From the NCBI RefSeq assembly GCF_003713065.1, contig NZ_CP033433.1, forward strand, positions 4,613,501 to 4,677,500: a stretch of DNA of 64,000 bases, given 5' to 3'. The stretch is from Cohnella candidum. Lineage in GTDB: Bacteria > Bacillota > Bacilli > Paenibacillales > Paenibacillaceae. Shown here piece by piece: positions 60,493 to 64,000 of the stretch (position 1 is the first letter of the stretch; each line of letters opens with the position of its first letter). Below the pieces are notes generated by a model, which was given only the letters and a program-made list of their open reading frames with translations, was not told where the DNA came from and did not search any database. The position numbers and the translations under genes are program-made.

Positions 60493-63400
60493 GTGAGCTT
60501 AACGGAGAGGGAACTGGCGGGGGAATCGAGGCAAGAGGAGACAACGCGGGAGGAGCGGGTGAGAACCCGCTGGGAGATGTCGCGCGCCGGCATCTTCAAT
60601 TTCTGGTACTACGACGACGAGGAGTTTGTGCTGGAACAGGGGAGGCTGATGCTCCGGGGGACGAACGGAGCGGGGAAGTCCGTTACGATGCAGAGCTTCA
60701 TCCCCCTTGTTCTCGACGGAAACAAGCATCCAAAACGGTTGGATCCGTTCGGTTCCCGCGACCGCCGTATCGAATATTATTTGCTGGGGGAAGACGACCG
60801 CCATACGGACCGGATCGGGTATCTCTGGCTGGAGTTCCATCACCCGGTTAAAAATTTCTACAAAACGATCGGCATTGGCCTCCGCGCGAAGAAAAACAGT
60901 GCGAACGTAGGGTTTTGGGGTTTCGTGTTGGACGACGGGCGCAGAATCAATCTGGATTTCTGGCTGTATGACCGTAACGCCTGGATCGAATCGAAAGCCC
61001 AATATCCGCTGGACAGGCGCGAATTGGAAGAGCGGATCGGTGCGGGCGGGAAGGTCGTTCAGGATCAGAAGTCTTATCAGCAGCTCGTCAACAATGCATT
61101 GTTCGGCTTCTACGACAGCGAATCATACGGCGACCTGCTGGAGCTGCTCATTCAGCTTCGCAGCCCGAAGCTGTCCAAGGACTTCAAACCTTCGGCGATC
61201 TATGAGATCCTGACGGATGCGTTGCCCCCCCTGCAGGAGGACGATCTACGTCCGTTGTCGGAAGTGCTGGAAGATTTGGACCAGATGTCGGACCGGCTGG
61301 AAGAATTGAAGCTTCAGCGGCAGGAGCTGGACAAGCTGCAACAGGTGTATGACCGCTACAATCGGCTTCTGCTGCTGACAGCGTCGGAACAGGCGATGGA
61401 GGCCAAGTCCGGACTGGACGCTGCCGTTAGGGAGTGGAAAGCCGTTCATAGCGAGCGGGAGCACAAAGAGCGAGACCTGGAAGAGAACGTTCGCAAGCTC
61501 GAAGAGACCGAGAAAGCCCTGGCGTCGGTACAGGCGGATCTCGACGTGCTGAGCCGCCATGACGGCATCGGCAAACACGAAGAGCTGCAACGCCTGGAAG
61601 ATACGATCCAAGAGACGTTACGCCGTGAGGAACAGAGCCGTTCCAGGCTCACCGCGGCCGAGACGAAGATCGAGCGGCTGGAGCGCGATGCCGGAGAGGC
61701 GGAGCGCGAAGCGGAGGACAGACGGCGAGGTCAGCGGGATGTTCTCGAAGAAATGGAAGGGATGGCGCGGGACTCCGAATTTTACCAACACGACGTGTAC
61801 CATCGTTACTGGAACGCCGGAGCGCCGGACAATGACGCTTTTCTGGCCCCGTGGCGGGCCGACGCGGCTAAGCATCGGGAAGCGCTCGCGGCCGCTCTTC
61901 AGCTTGGAGAGCGGGAGAGGGAAGAAGCCCGGCGAGTCGAAGCCTACGATAGAGAGCTCGGCGATGTGCGGCAGCAACGGGATGAAAGCGAGCGTAATGT
62001 CGCGGACAAAGAGAAGGCCTGCGAGAAACAGTTGGCGGAACAGAAAGAGTGGATCGTACGGTGGCGGGGCAGCTTGCGTCATCTCGCTCTGGAGGAGGAA
62101 GAATTATCCGCCATGCTTCGGCGTTTGTCTGAGTTGACCGTTTCCCATCGAACTTACGGCAACGTCAGAGCGTTTGCGGTGCAAGCGCACGACAGATTTC
62201 GGCGCGGTTTGACCGAGCAAGAGCTGAGGCTGATCGCCGAGAAGCAGGCGGCGGAAACCAGCCGGTCCGCGGCTGCGGCCGAGCTGCAGGCTTGGAAGGA
62301 GAGCCGCGAACCCGAGCCGGCAAGGACCGAGAAGCGGTCACGGGAGCGCGAATCGCGTCAGGCGGGGCAAGGGGCTCCGCTGTATGCGGTTTGCGAATTT
62401 CAGCCGCATATTGACGAGGTCAAACAAGGGCTTCTGGAAGCCGCGCTCGCATCCGCGGGTGTGCTCGATGCCTGGATTTCACTGGACGGTAGAACGTTTT
62501 TGGTTACGGATGAAGGGGAGGAAACATGGGCCGTTCCCGAGCCGATCGAATTCGGTTATACGCTGGCCGACTATTTGAAAGCGTCCCCTTCGGAAGAGAG
62601 CGGTTTGACGACCGACGCGATCGAAGCCGTGCTGCGCTCTTTCGCCTGGTCCGAGGATGACGTGGGGATTCGGTCCCTGTCGGCCGATGCCGTATGGGGT
62701 GTCGGGGAAGCGGCTATGCCGACGCTGGGATTCGGCAAGTTTCATCTGGGACCGTTGCACGGCAAAATAACTTCGCAGGGACCGGCTCAATTTATCGGCA
62801 AAGAAGCAAGACGCCGGTACAAGAAAACGCAGATGACCCGATTGGAAGCCGAGATCGAAGCGTGGGAGACCGAACTGACGCGAATCGGCGAATCGCTGCG
62901 CGAATTGCGGGAACGGGCCGCCGAAGCGGAAGCGGAGCTGAATGATTTTCCGGACGATGCTGGTCTGCAGGAGAAATTACAGGAGTGGGCCACGGCACTT
63001 AACCGCATGCAAGTATTGGTTGAACAAGAGCAGCGGATGTCGGAACGGCTTCGGCAAATGACCGCGGATTGGCAGCGGCTGCGGACGGAATTCGTGGCCG
63101 GCATGTCGGGCTGGTCGCGGCTGAAGACGTTGAACGATTTGCGGGAAGCGGCAGAGCAGATGCGATCCTATTCGGAGAATATTACGGCGCTGTGGTCGGA
63201 GTGGAAGCAATATCGCCAAGCGTCCGGAACGCTGGAACGCATCCGGGCGGAGCTCGCCGAGCTGGCGGAAACGAAGGAGAACGAACAAGAGGAGCTGGAT
63301 CAGCTGTCCGTCAAACGGCAGCAAACCAAGGTCCAGGCGGACAGCTTGCGCAAGTGGATGAAGGAACAAGGCATCGAGAACCTGTACGAACAAATCTCGG

Positions 63401-64000
63401 CGCTCGAACTAAGCAAGCGCTCGCTGGATGAACGTCGTAACCGGGAGGATAGGCAAATCCGGGCGGCCGATCGGGAAATTGCCGTCCTTCAGGAGAGGGA
63501 GAAAAACCGGGAGGAGCGGGTTCGGGAAGAGCAGATGAGGACGGACCGAGCGCTCCATCGATGGCGGACGGAACTTGGTTTAGGGCTGGTTTCCGATTGG
63601 GTGGCGTCTACTCCTTCGGGAGATTCGAACGAGGACAAGGAAGCGGGGTACAGGCTGTGCCGCGAGATCCGTTCGTCACTTCAATCGCTTGCCGGCAGGA
63701 GCGTATCGAGCGCGACGACGAGCCTGCACGACCAGTTTCATGCGGTGAAGCATTTGCTGTTGGATTATGCCTTGGAAATGCAGGAAACACCTGAAACCGG
63801 ACGGCTTCAAATGCTCTCAATGCAAGACCGCAGCCGCCCGAAATCGCCGGCCGTTCTGCTGGCGGAAGTGGAGTTCTACATCGAAGAACAGAACGGACTG
63901 CTCGGCGAGAAGGATCGCGAGCTGTACGAGGAAATCATCCTTCGCAGCGTAGGCAAGGCAATCCGGCAGCGAATACAGAGAGCGTCCCACTGGATCAAAG
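60493..64000 (+). CDS. jetC: Wadjet JetC-like SMC ATPase (TIGR02680), cut by window end
   Basis: Open from the GTG at 60493 (GGGGAGTGGG upstream) to the window end, at least 1169 residues; TIGR02680 proteins are about 1350, so the C-terminal Walker B/signature region is outside. Walker A GTNGAGKS at 56-63. From about 260 on the sequence is largely coiled coil (repeated E/R/L-rich heptads) around a hinge-like region near 600-780. The loop-extruding motor that recognises small circular DNA. The next gene should be the topoisomerase-like nuclease jetD. Confidence 0.88.
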   Translation, partial: MSLTERELAGESRQEETTREERVRTRWEMSRAGIFNFWYYDDEEFVLEQGRLMLRGTNGAGKSVTMQSFIPLVLDGNKHPKRLDPFGSRDRRIEYYLLGEDDRHTDRIGYLWLEFHHPVKNFYKTIGIGLRAKKNSANVGFWGFVLDDGRRINLDFWLYDRNAWIESKAQYPLDRRELEERIGAGGKVVQDQKSYQQLVNNALFGFYDSESYGDLLELLIQLRSPKLSKDFKPSAIYEILTDALPPLQEDDLRPLSEVLEDLDQMSDRLEELKLQRQELDKLQQVYDRYNRLLLLTASEQAMEAKSGLDAAVREWKAVHSEREHKERDLEENVRKLEETEKALASVQADLDVLSRHDGIGKHEELQRLEDTIQETLRREEQSRSRLTAAETKIERLERDAGEAEREAEDRRRGQRDVLEEMEGMARDSEFYQHDVYHRYWNAGAPDNDAFLAPWRADAAKHREALAAALQLGEREREEARRVEAYDRELGDVRQQRDESERNVADKEKACEKQLAEQKEWIVRWRGSLRHLALEEEELSAMLRRLSELTVSHRTYGNVRAFAVQAHDRFRRGLTEQELRLIAEKQAAETSRSAAAAELQAWKESREPEPARTEKRSRERESRQAGQGAPLYAVCEFQPHIDEVKQGLLEAALASAGVLDAWISLDGRTFLVTDEGEETWAVPEPIEFGYTLADYLKASPSEESGLTTDAIEAVLRSFAWSEDDVGIRSLSADAVWGVGEAAMPTLGFGKFHLGPLHGKITSQGPAQFIGKEARRRYKKTQMTRLEAEIEAWETELTRIGESLRELRERAAEAEAELNDFPDDAGLQEKLQEWATALNRMQVLVEQEQRMSERLRQMTADWQRLRTEFVAGMSGWSRLKTLNDLREAAEQMRSYSENITALWSEWKQYRQASGTLERIRAELAELAETKENEQEELDQLSVKRQQTKVQADSLRKWMKEQGIENLYEQISALELSKRSLDERRNREDRQIRAADREIAVLQEREKNREERVREEQMRTDRALHRWRTELGLGLVSDWVASTPSGDSNEDKEAGYRLCREIRSSLQSLAGRSVSSATTSLHDQFHAVKHLLLDYALEMQETPETGRLQMLSMQDRSRPKSPAVLLAEVEFYIEEQNGLLGEKDRELYEEIILRSVGKAIRQRIQRASHWIK

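Overview
The window looks like a chromosomal segment of a high-GC, low-temperature-agnostic Firmicute of the Paenibacillaceae (Paenibacillus/Cohnella type). This is an inference from gene content: YesM/YesN-type two-component pairs beside LplA/LplB/LplC-type sugar importers, an SLH-domain surface protein with Listeria-Bacteroides repeats, sugar importers that lack their own ATPase, strong AGGAGG ribosome binding sites and frequent GTG/TTG starts. No genus-level marker is conclusive.

Layout. 1-2.0 kb: the 3' part of pyrB, then smpB and ssrA (tmRNA) with its terminator. 2.0-2.75 kb: a small PLMP-like/HNH protein (IshB-like, a relative of IscB) directly preceded by about 250 nt that can fold extensively, a candidate HEARO/omega-type RNA. 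2.8-7.7 kb: an atypical SDR, two small membrane proteins, a TetR regulator with a clear operator/promoter facing an isochorismatase-like hydrolase plus MFS pump, and mscL. 7.8-13.5 kb: a 1301-residue SLH surface protein and a secreted stalk/propeller protein. 13.5-18.4 kb: a NarL-type sensor kinase, regulator and MFS transporter, with a divergent membrane protein. 18.5-25.0 kb: a YesM/YesN pair and a three-gene sugar importer. 25.2-26.2 kb: a polysaccharide deacetylase.

26.2-37.5 kb is an AT-richer defence island: McrB-like GTPase, DUF2357/McrC-like nuclease, membrane-tethered Mrr nuclease, NUDIX hydrolase, a membrane protein split by a dnaX-like A-AAA-AAG slippery heptamer, an HsdR-N-like nuclease, an SF1 helicase fused to a Vsr/DUF2726-like nuclease, and XRE and LytTR regulators. 

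38-47.7 kb is a LacI-regulated beta-glycoside utilisation operon (binding protein, two permeases, small anchored protein, GH35, GH1) followed by an SDR. 47.8-57.1 kb is an IclR-regulated operon: an unrecognised TIM-barrel-like enzyme, a complete permease set, RidA, a KDG-kinase-like PfkB kinase, a creatininase-family amidohydrolase, an enolase-superfamily enzyme and a KDPG-type aldolase. Together these suggest catabolism of an unknown, possibly nitrogen-containing, sugar acid to pyruvate and a triose phosphate. 57.7-64 kb holds a Wadjet-type anti-plasmid system (TIGR02677, TIGR02678, TIGR02680 families = jetA, jetB, jetC); jetC runs off the window and jetD would lie beyond it.

The most interesting items are the IshB-like locus beside ssrA, the slippery-heptamer gene, the hairpin that buries the ribosome binding site of the McrB gene, the IclR-operon pathway, and a perfect terminator lying inside the ORF that precedes Wadjet. 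No transposase, integrase, tRNA, rRNA or CRISPR array was found. All family names come from reading motifs by eye; no database search was made.
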